Shown here: positions 46,183-59,129 of the stretch, one piece after another
Numbering within the stretch: the first letter of the stretch is position 1
Layout of the letters: each line of letters starts with the position of its first letter
NCBI RefSeq assembly: GCF_008831285.2
Contig: NC_045150.1
Span: forward strand, 12,073,868 to 12,137,867
DNA from: Nymphaea colorata
Lineage: Eukaryota; Streptophyta; Magnoliopsida; Nymphaeales; Nymphaeaceae
DNA: 64,000 bases
Direction of reading: 5' to 3'
Notes under the pieces: generated by a model
Databases searched by the model: none
What the model was told of the DNA's origin: nothing
Seen by the model: the letters and a program-made list of their open reading frames with translations, nothing else
Translations under genes and position numbers: made by a program

Positions 46183-48842
46183 CTGATTAAGTTGATCAGG
46201 TGGTACTGTACCATTATCAGGCCCGTAATCTTGGTCGTCCATAGGAAACAAGCTGTCTAAATCAGATGCTGAAGTTGAGATTCAGGTGGTACTGTCAGGT
46301 AATTTAACAATCTCTCAAGGTCAGAGAAAGTGTTTATGGATGACCTAGCATTCATGTTATCCAAATATGAATTTGAATTTCCATACAGATCACCAAGATT
46401 CTGCATGTCCTGGCAAGGGTGTGATTGGCATATCATGCATGATTGCATTCCAAGGCTTATATGGGTGGAGTTCATGGGGTCGGTCCCAAAAGGCTAGTGA
46501 ATGGTTGAGTTGCAGAGCTTAAACCTGGAAAATCATTCTGAGCACATTGGAATATTTGATTAATGCCTTGGCTTCCTGTTTCGAATTCTGCCAGTGGATA
46601 CCCAGTACTCTGTTCATGCATATTATGAGATATGACTGCACTTGTTCCTGCATGCAGACCATCAAACTGAAAACCATCCACCATCAATCCAGTCTTAGAA
46701 CCAGGAGGCAGGAGCTACACCAAAATGAGATGTGTTAGCCAAATTTAACTGGTCATTATTTGCAGCTTGCTGACCAAAAGCATATCCGTGAAATGGCAGA
46801 AGTTCATGGTCACCATGGTTCAAATTTGAACTCGAACTCCACATGGTTGAAGTAGGATCATATCCCGATTAAGCTACATATGGATTTTGAAGGGTGCTTT
46901 CATCCCCTGCTTTCTCTGCTCCTACATGAAGGATGGCATTGGTGGATTTTGAAGGCCGCTTTCATGTCCCTGGTTTCTCTGTTCCTGCATGAAGGATGGT
47001 GCCTTTCCTATAACGCTTGCTGGATCAGTAGACTTCATCAGTCTGTAAGTCCCCAAGCCTCTTCTATCATCTGTCCTGAAACCGCTATAGTAACTAGGCA
47101 TGTTGGTGAAAGAACCAAGAGAGCCACTCTGCGGTTCCGCTACAGCTGTGGGAGGTAAAGGCTGTGTCACTTGGTCTGCTAGACAAGGACCTGTGGAAGA
47201 ACCAAGGCCATCAGAAACGGGACGATCTTTATGTTCTCTACCTTCTGCCTCACGTTTTCTTCGGCAAATTCTGTGTTTCTGCATTCACAAACACATAAAC
47301 AGTTCTTTTCAGGAGTTTTGAGATGGATGACTGTTGGTTAAGAAAACATTTGATATCTTCTTAGGTGTTGCTTGGTCTTTTTCCCTAAAAGGAACTCTTC
47401 CTGTTTGGGCCTTGCTTCAGCTGGAGCAACTTGGGACAAAAAGTAGAGTTACTTGGATCCCAGTTCATATCAGAGAGGTTATACTGTGTTCTACAAGTGA
47501 ATGGTTAGACAAGGTGAAACGGGGAAACCAGTGGAGAGACTTAGCGTTCCCAGGGTCTTGTTGGGTGTCAATGTGTTGGATTTGGGTCAAGATTCAAACT
47601 CTCTGGATCCGTCTCAATATGTTTTCTCCCTATCAAATTTGGGTTCACTGCCAAATCTGGCCAACTAGCTTAGGTTTTAATTTTACATGCAAATGGGTCA
47701 CATCTTTGTTGGGATTAGGAGTTGGATGCAGATTATGCCAAACCCAGATCCGATTATCCTCAACTTATCTAGATCTCACTAAACTCATCTGGATGGCAAG
47801 CATGGCATTCTAAAGGGGAGAAGCAACAAAAATTGCACATGAAAAACTTAAAATTCCTGGGTCAGTAGGTCCTACAAATATGAAAGACAGCTGATTTTCC
47901 CTCATCATCATCAACGGAAAACAGATAGTTAAGTTCAAAGGTTTAATATATAAAAACCATAGGATAATAAATTCAGCTTAACATCTAGAGGCGGACCTCA
48001 TATCATTGTCGGTCCAAATCTGAGCCTTTGTTTTCCTTATAAAAACTTACCCATACAGAGCAAAAGACATAGTATGGGTAATTTCTTAGGCTTGTGTGCA
48101 TTAATGGAAAAAAAAACCTCAAGAATATGATAAAACCTGTTAGTTAAATGAAATTTATCAATAACCGTAATATTTTGTTCCCAAGAAATGAATTTCACCT
48201 GCAATCTGCGGACTATCTGTTTCCTTGTCAGCTCTGTAACACCCATAACGTCGAGTATCTTGGAAGGAGTGGCACCTAATCCAGTCAATTGTCATAAAGT
48301 AGCCCAGTGAAATACTATCCTTGAAACAAAGACATACAAAAATATTGCACATGAAAATGCTTAGCTTTTGACAAAATGGTTCCAATCTTTTAGCAAATTC
48401 TATTTAAACCTTCTTAACTCAAGCATGTAACTGAAAGAGTTTGAAACTTGATCAGGACGGTTCGTTATTTCACTAAAATTACAGCGGATTTCAGCAAAAT
48501 ATTATATCCAAAGGAATAAATTTAATTGCCTACTTTCAAAACCCAACTGGTATACAACAAAAGCGAACTTCTTCTTCAGATCCGTCGTCCAGATGAACCT
48601 CTTCTTCCATTTCTGAGATGGTGGCGGAGATTCAGGCGCAGGCGCCGTCTGCTTACTGGCAGTGCCTTCTTCAGCCTCTGTGACGGCAGCTTTGCCATGG
48701 GGTAAACTTCCTGTGCCGCAGAACGTGCTGCCACAGGTTTCTGAGCACATGACATGAGGGTAAAGCGGCTTCAACGGCACGGCCTTCACACCACTAAGTG
48801 TTGCCTTGACAAGGCTCTCCTGATCAGCATTATCTGATACAA
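46183..48842 (-). pseudogene. type-B response regulator (GARP family) relic, copy B2
   Basis: Better preserved than B1. Exon 48842-48534 ends KKRFIWTTDLKKKFAF, VVYQLGFE plus one base at a GTAGGC donor. Exon 48275-48199 follows a GGATTAG acceptor and restores Ser, giving ATPSKILDVMGVTELTRKQ and IVRRLQ to a GTGAAA donor. Exon 47278 to about 46880 opens with KHRICRRKREAEG. The joined segment is a complete GARP (Myb-like) domain in which the usual SHLQKYR is RRLQKHR. Exon about 46738-46183 has FGQQAANNDQLNLANTSHF, then MMVDGFQFDGLHAG and a DLDSLFPMDDQDYG-like end at a GTAAAT donor. The receiver-to-linker frameshift (before LRNLWQHV) and a break before LPPGSKTG are shared with B1. A deletion in the linker is private to B2. 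Receiver exons with the phospho-acceptor Asp are missing. Confidence 0.75.
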
Positions 48843-49421
48843 CTGTTCTCAGCACAACACAGACGTAAGTTTGGGTTATAATTCATACATCAGATAAATA
48901 ATCTCTCTCACAAACAGGATCTGCAGTGAATGATAAGGGAAAGGTTTTCAGAGAAAAAAAAGAAAATCTTATGAAGGATGTTGATGTTAATATGAATCTG
49001 TAACCTTTACACTTTTAATTCACAATTTTCAAATCAGAAGTCTCCTTATTTGGAAATAAACGAGATCTCAAATCCAAGTTATCTGCAATACTTAAAATCA
49101 TGGCCTTTGGACCCCCTTGTGAATCCACTTCAGAATCTAAATAACCATGTCAGTTTGCCAAAAGCTGCAGTTCAAATATCGCTCCAACAGCCTTCCACTC
49201 GAGGGCGCATACATAGATGTAAATTGGATCTGGTATAGCTTTTGCAGAGCTCAACTAACAGGATTTAGGCCAGTGAAACTTGTGGCAGGAATCTGAATTC
49301 AGATTGACAAGACACAAAACCAATTCCAAAATGGATCTGGATTCGGAAGATGCCCGTGAAATTCAATAAAAAAAATACTAGCCGATACTAATTTGGTTTT
49401 GACTTCCATAAAGTTGATTGA

Positions 49422-49465
<44 letters not shown>

Positions 49466-49808
49466 CACACACACACACCCCAGACCACATGGGTAAGGGA
49501 TAAAAATTAGACCTCTTAAATTCATGTTAAAAAGTGTTTTAAATAAATGCTAACTTACTAATGTGTTTGCAAACACTAATTTAATATAAATCACCTTTTA
49601 GTTTAAACCATTTTTTTGGAAAAAAACTTGATCTTTCTACTATCACAATTTTGATGCTATTAGATATGTTTTAATATATGTTTCTCACCAAATCACTCTT
49701 AAACTTATCGATAAGGTTAGATTGCAAAAAAATATTTTAACAGTCAACTTTAATGGGTCAGGACTGTCTAGTTTTTGTTTTTTATCCCAATGGTCTGGTT
49801 TTTATCAA

Positions 49809-49851
<43 letters not shown>

Positions 49852-50411
49852 CAGCCCCATGTTCACATTTTGTAAAAAAAATTTTAACAATTAATTTTAA
49901 TGGGTCAGGACTGTCCGGTTGTTGCAGAGTTAACTAATTACACATCTACTTATGACAGATATGCATACATCTGATTTTGATGATAATGCCAAGGACGTAA
50001 ATGTTCCAATTGATTTAATCTGAATTTTACATTGGAAACAAAATTCAACCGGTTGCAAAATCAAATCCTGTACAACGTGAAGTTGTACTTCTTATGCTAT
50101 ATGTTTGATCGTCTATTTCATAAGTAGTAGTAACTTTTATAAGGAGAAAAGGTAGCACCTCCACGACAAATCAAATCAAGATTATACAAGAGAAACCTAG
50201 AAAATAATAGGCACACAAATATTCCACATTACTGAATTCCATGAAATTGCAAAGACAAATCTCCATTTAATTAATAACAACAAGGGCTTCATCACTTAAA
50301 ATTAATACATTGGATATTACATTTCCAACTTCATACAGAACCCACATTCACACAAGAGCAATCAGACTCAAAACACGTACAATGGACGTGTAAAAGTCAT
50401 CTATCTTGAGT
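48843..50411. other. non-coding stretch upstream of the regulator relic (B2)
   Basis: Counterpart of 16496-18048. Holds (TC)n at about 49424-49462, then ACACACACAC, a (TA)n tract at about 49810-49850 flanked by direct copies of TTTAATGGGTCAGGACTGTC, and the gene-module 3' flank from about 50110. Confidence 0.4.
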
Positions 50412-51503
50412 TCAAGGAAGCCTACCGCCAAGTCTTCCACCAGCACCACAACCAAATCCACCGCCTAGGCCACGAGCCCACTGCCTCCACGAAAACCATG
50501 ACTGCCACCTTCACCCAGCCCGCCTCCTACACCAGCTCCGCCACCAAAGCCACCGCCAAGGCCACCAAGTTTGCCACCACCACAGAACTATCCACCACCT
50601 AGTCCAGCACTTCCACCAAAGCCTCCACCTTCTTCTTCATCGTCATCTTCATATGATACCAATCATCAGAACCATCATAACCACTATAGTCATCATCATC
50701 TGAATAAGACTGGTCATCATAACCAATATAGTCATCACCATTATCATCATCTTCTTCTTCTTCTCCTTCTTATTCTTTTTCTTCTTCACAATTATACCAG
50801 TTTCTTCTTCACAATTATACCAGTCATCATCAACATTAGAGTCATCATCATTCTCAATGTCATCCGCATCTTCCATCTTTTTTCTCATTCTTCTTCTTCT
50901 TCTTCTTCTTCTTTTTGCTCTTTTGTCTTCAACTGCTTAGTGTTATCATAATCCTCATTGCTGACTAGATCAACAAATACTTTTTCTCCTCCTTTCATAT
51001 CATCATCCTCACTGCTGCCTAGATCAACACATATTTTTTCTCCTACTTTCATGACATTCGAGTGCATTCCTTCTTCGTGGCTTCTCAAAGGCGAAGTTGA
51101 ATCCTCATTATCTTCCCCACTGGTCATGAGCTCAATTGCTCCTTTCTTCTCACATTTTCCATTAATAGAGGAGCAAATTGTGATCCGTAGCTTCCTGCAT
51201 TTCATTTTTGTCCTCCATAACCTTCGAGAAACCTGGAAGATGTGTCTGATGGTTCCTTCCCTTTTCATGAACTTGAACACCCTTTTTTCCTTCCAAACTT
51301 TCTCATTTCAACATCATTGTCATCCTCTGCTATCTTACCTTTCTGCACATTCGAACTCCTGTTTCTTGTCTTGAGCTTCTCTGCATGATCACTGCCCTCC
51401 TCTTCTTCGCTCAAGAGAATGACTTCTTTGGTTCTTTTGCCTTTTCTACTACTTGAGCAATGGGGAAATCATGCCCATGCTCCCTTCTTGAACAATCCGC
51501 AGC
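50412..51503 (-). pseudogene. acidic/Gly-rich multicopy gene, main exon, copy B2-1
   Basis: Counterpart of 18049-19100. The exon opens at 51503 after TTTTTAG. A 131-codon frame (51280-50885) runs through both VFVDLVS motifs, reading KVFVDLVSNEDYDNT, into a Glu run before a stop. It therefore keeps GATCTAGTC, and the acidic block EDADDIENDDDSNVD is in another frame. There is a tandem repeat of a CACAATTATACCAGT segment near 50790-50825. The Gly tail ends at TGA 50412-50414. Multiple frameshifts make it unlikely to be expressed as one protein. Confidence 0.5.
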
Positions 51504-51964
51504 CTAAAAAGACAAAAAAAAAAGAAAATTCTTAAACTGAAGCTTAAACCACCTTTTGTTTAGAAAAAGAAAACGCAGAATAACTATTACGGGAGGAAGA
51601 GACATTTGGCTTCTTGTTCTTTAAACAATTCAGTTCAAGGCTGCCAAGAGACATGCATTAAGAAAAAAAAGGGTTGGTAAAAAATGACGAAATATATAGA
51701 AAGAAAATGAACATATAACTTGAAAAAATAAGGAGCAATATTTCCAACTTGAACCTCACTTTGAGTGCCATTTCCATTAGATTATTTAAGCACAAAAAAA
51801 TCAACATCTTAAAAAGATACATGGAAACAAAAAAGATAGTTATAAAATCCAAAACTAAAGTATAAGAAACTTAAATGCAAGAGTAGTAGATTCACTGGCA
51901 AATCAAATGTCTCTTTGGTCCTTGCATTTCATTAAAATCTATTTAACGTCTACAACAAAAAAAA
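51504..51964 (-). other. shortened 5' region of gene module, copy B2-1
   Basis: Same shortened form as 19101-19547, ending at CTACAACAAAAAAAAATGTGG next to the array. The B1 and B2 copies share the same breakpoint, so the truncation predates the duplication. Confidence 0.55.
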
Positions 51965-53163
51965 ATGTGGAGGACGGTCCGCAGAGTGATGGAGAGACGA
52001 GATGACTGTCTGGATGCGGAGCCTACTGGCTACTCGGCGTGGAGAGCACACTCAACTCCGGAGGACGGTCCCTTGACTGACGGACTGACGAGATGACCGT
52101 TTGGGCGGGTGAGCATACCGGCTACTCGACGTGGAGAGCACACTCAGTTCTGGAGGACGGCCCGTAGAGTGATGGAGAGACGAGATGACCGCCTAGGCTG
52201 GCGGAGCCTATCGGCTACTCGGCATGGAGAACACACTCAGTTCTGGAGGACGAGATGACCGTTTGTGGTGGCGGAGCCTACCAGCTACTCGACGTGAGAG
52301 CACACTCAGTTCCGAAGGACGGCCCGCAGAGTGACGGAGGGATGGAGATGACCGTCTGGGCTAGCGGGGCCTACCGACTACTCGGCGTGGAGAGCACACT
52401 CAGTTCTGGAGGACGGCACGCAGAGTGACGGAGAGACGAGATGATCGTCTGGGCTGGTGGAGCCAACCGACTACTAGGCGTGGAGAGCACACTCAGTTCC
52501 GAAGGACGACATGCAAAGTGATGCAGAGACGGGATGACTGTCTGCGCTAGCGGAGCCTACCGACTACTCGGCATGGAGAGCACACTCAGTTCCGGAGGAC
52601 GGCCCGCAGAGTGATGCAGAGACAGGATGACTGTCTGGGGTGGTGGAGCCTATCGGCTACTCGACATGGAGAGCACACTCAATTTCGGAGGATCGCAGAG
52701 TGACGCAGAGATGGGATGACCGTCTGGGTTGGCAGAGCCTAATGGCTACTCGGCGTGGAGAGCACACTCAGTTTTAGAGGAGGTTCCGCTGAGTGACGGA
52801 GCAACAGGATGACCGTCTGGGTTGGCAGAGCCTACTGGCTACTCAATGTGGAGAGCACACTTAGTTCCGGAGGAGGGCCCGCTGAGTGACGGAGGGACGA
52901 GATGATCACCTTGGCTGGCGAAGCCTACTGGCTAATCGGCGTGAAGAGCACACTCAATTCTGGACGACGTTCCGCAGTCACCGTCTGGGCTGGCAGAGAC
53001 TACTGGCTACTCGGCATGGAGAGCACACTCAGTTCCGAAGGATGGCCTGCAGAGTGACGTAGAGATGAAATGACCGTTGGGGCTGGTGGAGCCTACTGGC
53101 TACTCTGCGTGGAGAGCACACTCAGTTCCGAAGGACGGCGCATAGAGTGACGAAGAGACTCAC
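51965..53163 (+). repeat. 93-bp minisatellite array (~13 units), B2-1
   Basis: Counterpart of 19548-20735, with the same order of variant units, including the shortened CAGTCACC unit near 52976. Confidence 0.85.
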
Positions 53164-53759
53164 ACATAGAGAGAGAAGGAGAGAGCGGAAGAGAGAGTTT
53201 CTGCTGGTAAGATCGAAGAAAAGAAGAAGAGAAGAGAAACGGTACAAGACACACATGCGAAGAAAAAGCATGTAGCGCGCTTCGACAGCACTGCCGACCT
53301 TTTTCATGATGACGAAAAACCCCGATGGAGCGTGCCAAATGAAGAACGTTACTATTTACGTAACGTTGGACTAGACCATTACAGGTTTCCTTCCGTACAT
53401 AATTTAAAGATTTCAAAAATATAATATATCAAAGAACATTGAAGTTATTGGTTAAGAGCACCTTACAGTTCAGCAGTAGCCTTTATAAGGAGAAAATGTA
53501 GTGCCTCAACAACAAATCAAATCAAGATTATAAAGAGATACCTAGAAATAATAGGCACACAAATATTCCATATTAATGAATTCTTCACATGAAAATGCAA
53601 AGACAAATTTTCAGTTAATCAATAACGGGAAGGGCTTCATGACTCGAAATTAATACATTTGACATTATATTTCAACTTCATACCAAACACACATTCACAC
53701 AAGAGCAATCAGACACAAAATACGTACAATGGAAGTGTACAAGTCGTCTATCTTGACGT
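53164..53759 (-). repeat. border block and 3' flank between modules B2-1 and B2-2
   Basis: Same element order as 20736-21359, with a short deletion after CACCTTACAGT. Confidence 0.6.
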
Positions 53760-54612
53760 TCAAGGAAGCCTGCCGCCAAGTCTTCCACCTGCACCACCAC
53801 CAAATCCACCGCCTAGGCCACCGAGCCCACTGCCTCCACGAAAACCATGACTGCCACCTTCACCCAGCCCACCTCCTACACCAGCTCCGCCACCAAAGCC
53901 ACCGCCAATGCCACCAAGTTTGCCACCACCACAGAACTATCCACCACCTAGTCCAACACCACCACCAAAGCCTCCACCTTCTTCTTCATGTCATCTTCAT
54001 AATGATACCAATCATCAGAACCATCATAACCACTATAGTCATCATCATCTGAATCATACAGGTCATCATAACCAATATAGTCATCGCCATCATGATCCTC
54101 GTCAATATCTTCTTCTTCTTCTTCTTCTTCTTCACAATTATACCAGTCAAGGTCTACATTAGAGTCATCATCATCCTCAATGTCATCAGTATCTTCCATC
54201 TTTTTCTCATTCTTTTTATTCTTCTTCTTCATTTTGGTCTTTTGTCTTCAACTGCTTAGTGTTATTATCATCATCATTGCTGACTAATCAACAAATACCT
54301 TTGCCCATCATTTCAGGTCATCATCCTGCTGACTAGATCAACAAATACTTTTTCTCCTACTTTTATGACGTTCGAGTACATTCCTTCTTGGTAGCTTCTC
54401 AAAGGCAAAGTTGAATCATCATTATCATCCCCACTGCTTATGAGCTTAATAGCTCCATTCTTCTCATCTTTTCTACTAATAGAGGAGCAAATTGTGATCC
54501 ATAGCTTCCTGCATTTCATTTTTGTCCCTCATAACTTTTGAGAAACCCTAGAAGATGCGTCTGATGACTCCTTCCCTTTTCATGAACTTTAACACCCCTT
54601 TTTCCTACCTAT
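53760..54612 (-). pseudogene. acidic/Gly-rich gene, 5'-truncated exon, copy B2-2
   Basis: Counterpart of 21360-22205, with the same 5' truncation at TATAAACACAAAAAAAAA next to the array. The frame KKMEDTDDIEDDDDSNVD and DLDWYNCEEEEE is open from about 54232. The Glu run is longer than in B1-2. The Gly-rich tail ends at TGA 53760-53762. Confidence 0.5.
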
Positions 54613-54630
54613 AAACACAAAAAAAAATAT

Positions 54631-55415
54631 GACCTTCTGGGCTACTGGCTACTCGGCATGAAGAGCACACTCAGTTCCGGATGATGGCCAGTAGAGTGAC
54701 GGAGAGACGAGATGACCGTCTAGGGCGGCGGAGCCTACCAGTTGCTCGGCGTGGAGAGCACACTCAGTTGCGGAGGAGGGCCCACATAGTGAAAGGGAGA
54801 CGAGATGACCGTCTATGATGGTGGAGCCTACCGGCTACTCGGCGTGGAGAGCACACTCAGTTACGGAGGAGGGCCTAGAGAGTGACGAGGAGACATGATG
54901 AATGTTTAGGCTGGCAGAGCCTACCAACTAACTCAGTTCCAGAGGAGGGCCAGCTGAGTGACGGGGAGACGGGATGTCCGTTTGGGGTGGCGGAGCCTAC
55001 AGGCCACTCGGCGTAGAGAGCACACTCAGTTCCGTAGGAGGGCCCACAGAGTGACGGAGAGACGAGATGACCATCAGGGCTGGCAGAGCCTACGGCTACT
55101 CGGCGTGGAGATCACACTCTGTTCTGGACGACGGTCCACAGTCATCGTCTGGGCTGGCAGAGCCTACTGGCTACTCGGCGTGGAGAGCACACTCAGTTCC
55201 GAATGATGGCCCGCAGAGTGACAGAGAGATGGGATGACCGTCTGGGTTGGCGGAGCCTGCTGGCTACTCGGCGTGGAGAACACACTTAGTTCCGGAGAAG
55301 GGCCCACAGAGTGACGAAGAGACGGGACGACCGTTTAAACTGGTGGAGCCTACCGGCTACTTGGCGTAGAGAGCACAGTCAGTTCCGGAGGACGGCCCAT
55401 AGAGTGACGAAGAGA
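54631..55415 (+). repeat. 93-bp minisatellite array (~8 units), B2-2
   Basis: Counterpart of 22219-23105 but shorter by about one unit, showing a copy-number difference between B1 and B2. It ends at CGAAGAGACGCGCACACAC, followed by (CA)n (about 55420-55444) and (GA)n. Confidence 0.85.
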
Positions 55416-55427
55416 CGCGCACACACA

Positions 55428-55466
<39 letters not shown>

Positions 55467-56080
55467 TTTCTGTTGGTAAGATCAAAGAGAAGAAAAATGG
55501 TACACGACACACATGGAAAGAAAAAGCACGTAGCGCAATTCAGCAACACTACCGGCCTTTTTCATGATGACGAAAAAGCCCCGATGGAGCGCGCCGAATG
55601 AATGACATTACGATTTAGGTAACATTAGACTAGACTGTTACTGGTTTCCTTCCATACAAAATTTAAAGAGTTCGAAAATATAATATATCGAAGAACATTG
55701 GAATTATTGGTTAACAGCACCTTACAGTGCGAGGGAAAAGAAACCTCTTTCATAAGAAGTAGCTTTTACAAGGAGAAAAGGTAGCTCTTCCACGCCAAAT
55801 CAATTCAAGATAATACAAGAGAAACCTGGAAAATAATAAGCATACAAATATTCCATATTACTGAATTCCTCATATGAAATTGCAAAGACAAATTTTTATT
55901 TAATCAATAACAGGAGGACTTCATGACTCGAAATTAATACGTTTGATATTATATTTCCAACTTCATACCAAACTCACATTTACACAAGAGCAATCAGACT
56001 CAAAACACATACGATGGAAGTGTAAAAGTCGTTTGACTTGACGTTCAAGGAAGCCCTTCGCCACCAGCATCAACACCAAA
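55416..56080 (-). repeat. (CA)n/(GA)n, border block and 3' flank, B2-3 side
   Basis: As 23106-23780, but the GA tract is preceded by a (CA)n run not seen in B1. It continues with GTTTCTGTTGGTAAGATC, the border palindrome and the conserved 3' flank. Confidence 0.6.
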
Positions 56081-56468
56081 TCAATCGCCTAGGCCACGGA
56101 GCCCACCGCCTCCACGAAAACCACGACCGCCACCTCCACCTAGCCCACCTCCAACACCAGCTCCGTCACCAAAGCCACCGCCAAGGCCACAAGTTCGCCA
56201 CCACCACCGAACCGTCCTCCACCGGCATCAAAGCCTCCACCTTCTTCTTCATCGTCATCTTCATAATTATACTGGTTATCATAACCATCATAACTACTAT
56301 AGTCATCATCATATGAATCAGACTGGTCATCATAACCAATATAGTCATCACCATCGTCATCATTGTCAGTATCTTCTTCTTCTTCTTGCTCTTTTGTCTT
56401 GAACTTCTTAGTGTTATCATCATTCCTCATTGCTGACTAATCAACAAATACTTTTTCTCCTCCCTTCA
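56081..56468 (-). pseudogene. acidic/Gly-rich gene, copy B2-3, cut by the gap
   Basis: Only the acidic tract and Gly tail are present; the N-terminal part lies in or beyond the N gap. The stop is at 56081-56083 (GGCGATTGA type, as in A, C and B1-3). The Gly tail differs from B1-3 by a short deletion and a one-base loss near 56190. Confidence 0.5.
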
Positions 56469-56568
56469 NNNNNNNNNNNNNNNNNNNNNNNNNNNNNNNN
56501 NNNNNNNNNNNNNNNNNNNNNNNNNNNNNNNNNNNNNNNNNNNNNNNNNNNNNNNNNNNNNNNNNNNN
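56469..56568. other. assembly gap of 100 N
   Basis: Exactly 100 N. Contig B ends inside a minus-strand gene copy; contig C begins in the GC-rich LTR-like region equivalent to position 36 of contig A. Confidence 0.99.
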
Positions 56569-59129
56569 CCTACTTCGCAAATTCACTAAAATCGTAGGAA
56601 GCTCCAAATTAGCTGAATTTTGGTCGAGAGCTCCCTCAGATAGTTACAAAGACACGCTCCAAATATGAGCTGCAAAGGAGCCTCCAAGCTCAGTCGAAGC
56701 CCTGAGAAAGAGCGCTGGCTGACACAGTTGCTGGCTTCAGGCGCAGGACAGGGGAGCTCATTCTTGTAAAATTCACCAAAAATCGCTCGAAGCTCGGATT
56801 GAGCTGAAATTTGGTGTGCGATGTCTGGATATTTATCTAGGGACGCCCAAAAGATGGGGGGCAAAAGCCACTCTAAGGTCCAGTCGTTGCTTCTGAAGTG
56901 GCTGGACTATTACCCGAAACAGGGGAGAAACTGGCAGAACAGGGCTGCGACCTTCAAAAATTCACAGCAAATCACCACGGCGTCGGATGAGGCTGAACTT
57001 GGTAGGCAGGAGGCCATGACAATTACGTTGGGACGCCCAAAGATGGGGGACAAAAGCCCACCCTGAGGCCAGGTCGTCCTTCTGCAAGACGCTGGGCTGT
57101 TACCCGAACAGGGGAGAAACGGCAGAACAGGCAGCGGCCTTCAGAAACTCACAGGGGTTCACCAGGGCGTCGGATGAAGCTGAAACTTGGCAGGAAGGTG
57201 GCCAGGGTATTTACGAAGGGACGCCCAGATTATGGGGGCAACAGCCCACCCGAAGGCCAGGTCGTTGGGAGGATTGGAATCGGGCCTGTTACAGGAAACA
57301 GAACTCACGGCAGGCAGCAGCGAGCTTCAAACAGAGCTCACGGCAGGTAGCAGCGAGCTTCTCCTTCCTCTCGGTTCAACCCAGCAACCAATTCCAAGCA
57401 ATCTTCAGGCAGAAACGAGAAGCAACAACCAGACAAAGGGGAAGGATTCGATCTTCACCAGAGTCTGGGGTTTTCCCCAATTTGCCGTCGTTAAGCCATG
57501 GATCCAGCTGCTGTTCAGGTGGAGATAGCACAGAGCGCCACCAGCAAGGTCTGGTTTCCGTCTGAGGGTTCCTTGGCAGCTGTGGACGATCGAATCCTCC
57601 TCAGAAATGATCCCTGGTGTCGCCCAGGGTGGAGAGACCAACGGCGGTTCCCTTGGTTAAGCTGGGAACGCTTCTGCTGCGCTCGGGTGGAGGAGGCAGG
57701 GACAGCGGCGGACAGCAGCTCACGAGTTCAGGATTCCGGCAGGTGGGGTTTCAGCCTCTTTGAGTTGTCGGATCCTGCTCAGAGGTGAGCCATGGCGTCG
57801 CCCAGAAGAGCAGAAGCCAACGGCGTTGTCCCTTGGTGAATCTGGGAATCGTTCTGCAGGCTGGTCAGGTGGAGGAGGCACGAACAGGGGCGGACAGCAA
57901 CCAGCGGCCGTGGGATTCCGTCGGGTGTTCGTTGGCAGGAGTGGGCAGTCGGATCTTGCTCAGAAGTGAACCGTGGCGTCGCCCTGGAGTGGAGATGCCA
58001 ACTGTGAAGCCCGTTTGCTGAAGGATCTTCCCAATTTAGTGAGGTGAAGGGAAGAACAGAGGTGAGTGGGCATGGCATGAACAGCGGCTGAGGCTTCGGG
58101 TGAAGCAGCATCGTTCAGCTGCGGTGGAGGGCGTGGGGTTTGAGTTGGAATCGGATCTGTCAAGGAGCAAGGATGCCAGGGAGTGGGGAAGCCTTCTGCA
58201 ATCGGTTTGCTCCGTGGTCTTCCCAAGCTGGAGCGTGAACCAAGGAGCAAGGGCGACGAGATGCGATTTGGACTTCATGGGTGAGGTTAGAGAGTAGCGT
58301 CGTGGGTAGGGACGCACGGGGGAGGCAGATGAGCGTAGAGGGGAATCAGATGACGCGCCATGGGGCAGGGACGCGAGAGAAAAGATCGGGGAGAGAAGTA
58401 GAGAAGGGAGAAGAAGAAGTAGAAGAAGAAGAAGAGAAGAAGGAGGAGTGGCTCGAGGGAGACCACTGCAAACCCTCGGGTGGAGGAGAGAGAAACAGAA
58501 GCGAGAGGGAGATCAAGATACTTTTCATAAAAACATGTTCGATGCCCCTCTTACACGATGAAGCTCAAGTATATAAGGTTTAAGTGAACCGGGTCGGCCA
58601 CAACCCGTAACGGGTTCGATACATTTACAATGAATAACAATACAACCCATAAAGACATAAAGCATATAAATTCTATAAAAACGAATCTGGCCGTGGGGCC
58701 AAGCAACAAGGTCAAAAATACCCCTCGTGTGGGCTGGATGTCCGCCGTGTAGCTCGGAATGGGTGCAAACCCACTTCACCCTGTCTCGGCTAGGGTGGTC
58801 TTGACTTCACACGTCACCGTTGCCTGAGTGTCCTCCCTCTGCGCCGGCCCTTCACTCGGCCATGGCTCGTCACTCACTCTGTTACAAGAAAGGTTAGCCT
58901 CACAGAAAGTATTAATTGCCTCAGTAATGGCCTCCTTCCTTGCGCGACGTGTAAACTGCGCCCCTCCACGCCCGACGCGCTGTCGGCGTCGACGTAAAGC
59001 CTGCGTCTACCGACGCCATCTTCGGCCGCGACGGGCCATCTTCGGTGTCCCTCGACACTAGCATGGCCGGCCCGACGCCTCTCGGCAACCTCGTCGTCTT
59101 GTCTCGATGGACTCATAGACAGGCACGTA
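56569..59129. repeat. copy of 36-2610 (contig C start)
   Basis: Near-identical to contig A. The coordinate offset drifts from 56533 to 56519 by about 58281, a net loss of about 14 bases, mostly single bases in homopolymers and mostly in the first ~1.2 kb. After that the copies are almost indel-free. This pattern points to poor consensus at a contig end rather than evolution. Contents are as described for contig A, including the TATATAA box at 58570. Confidence 0.85.
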
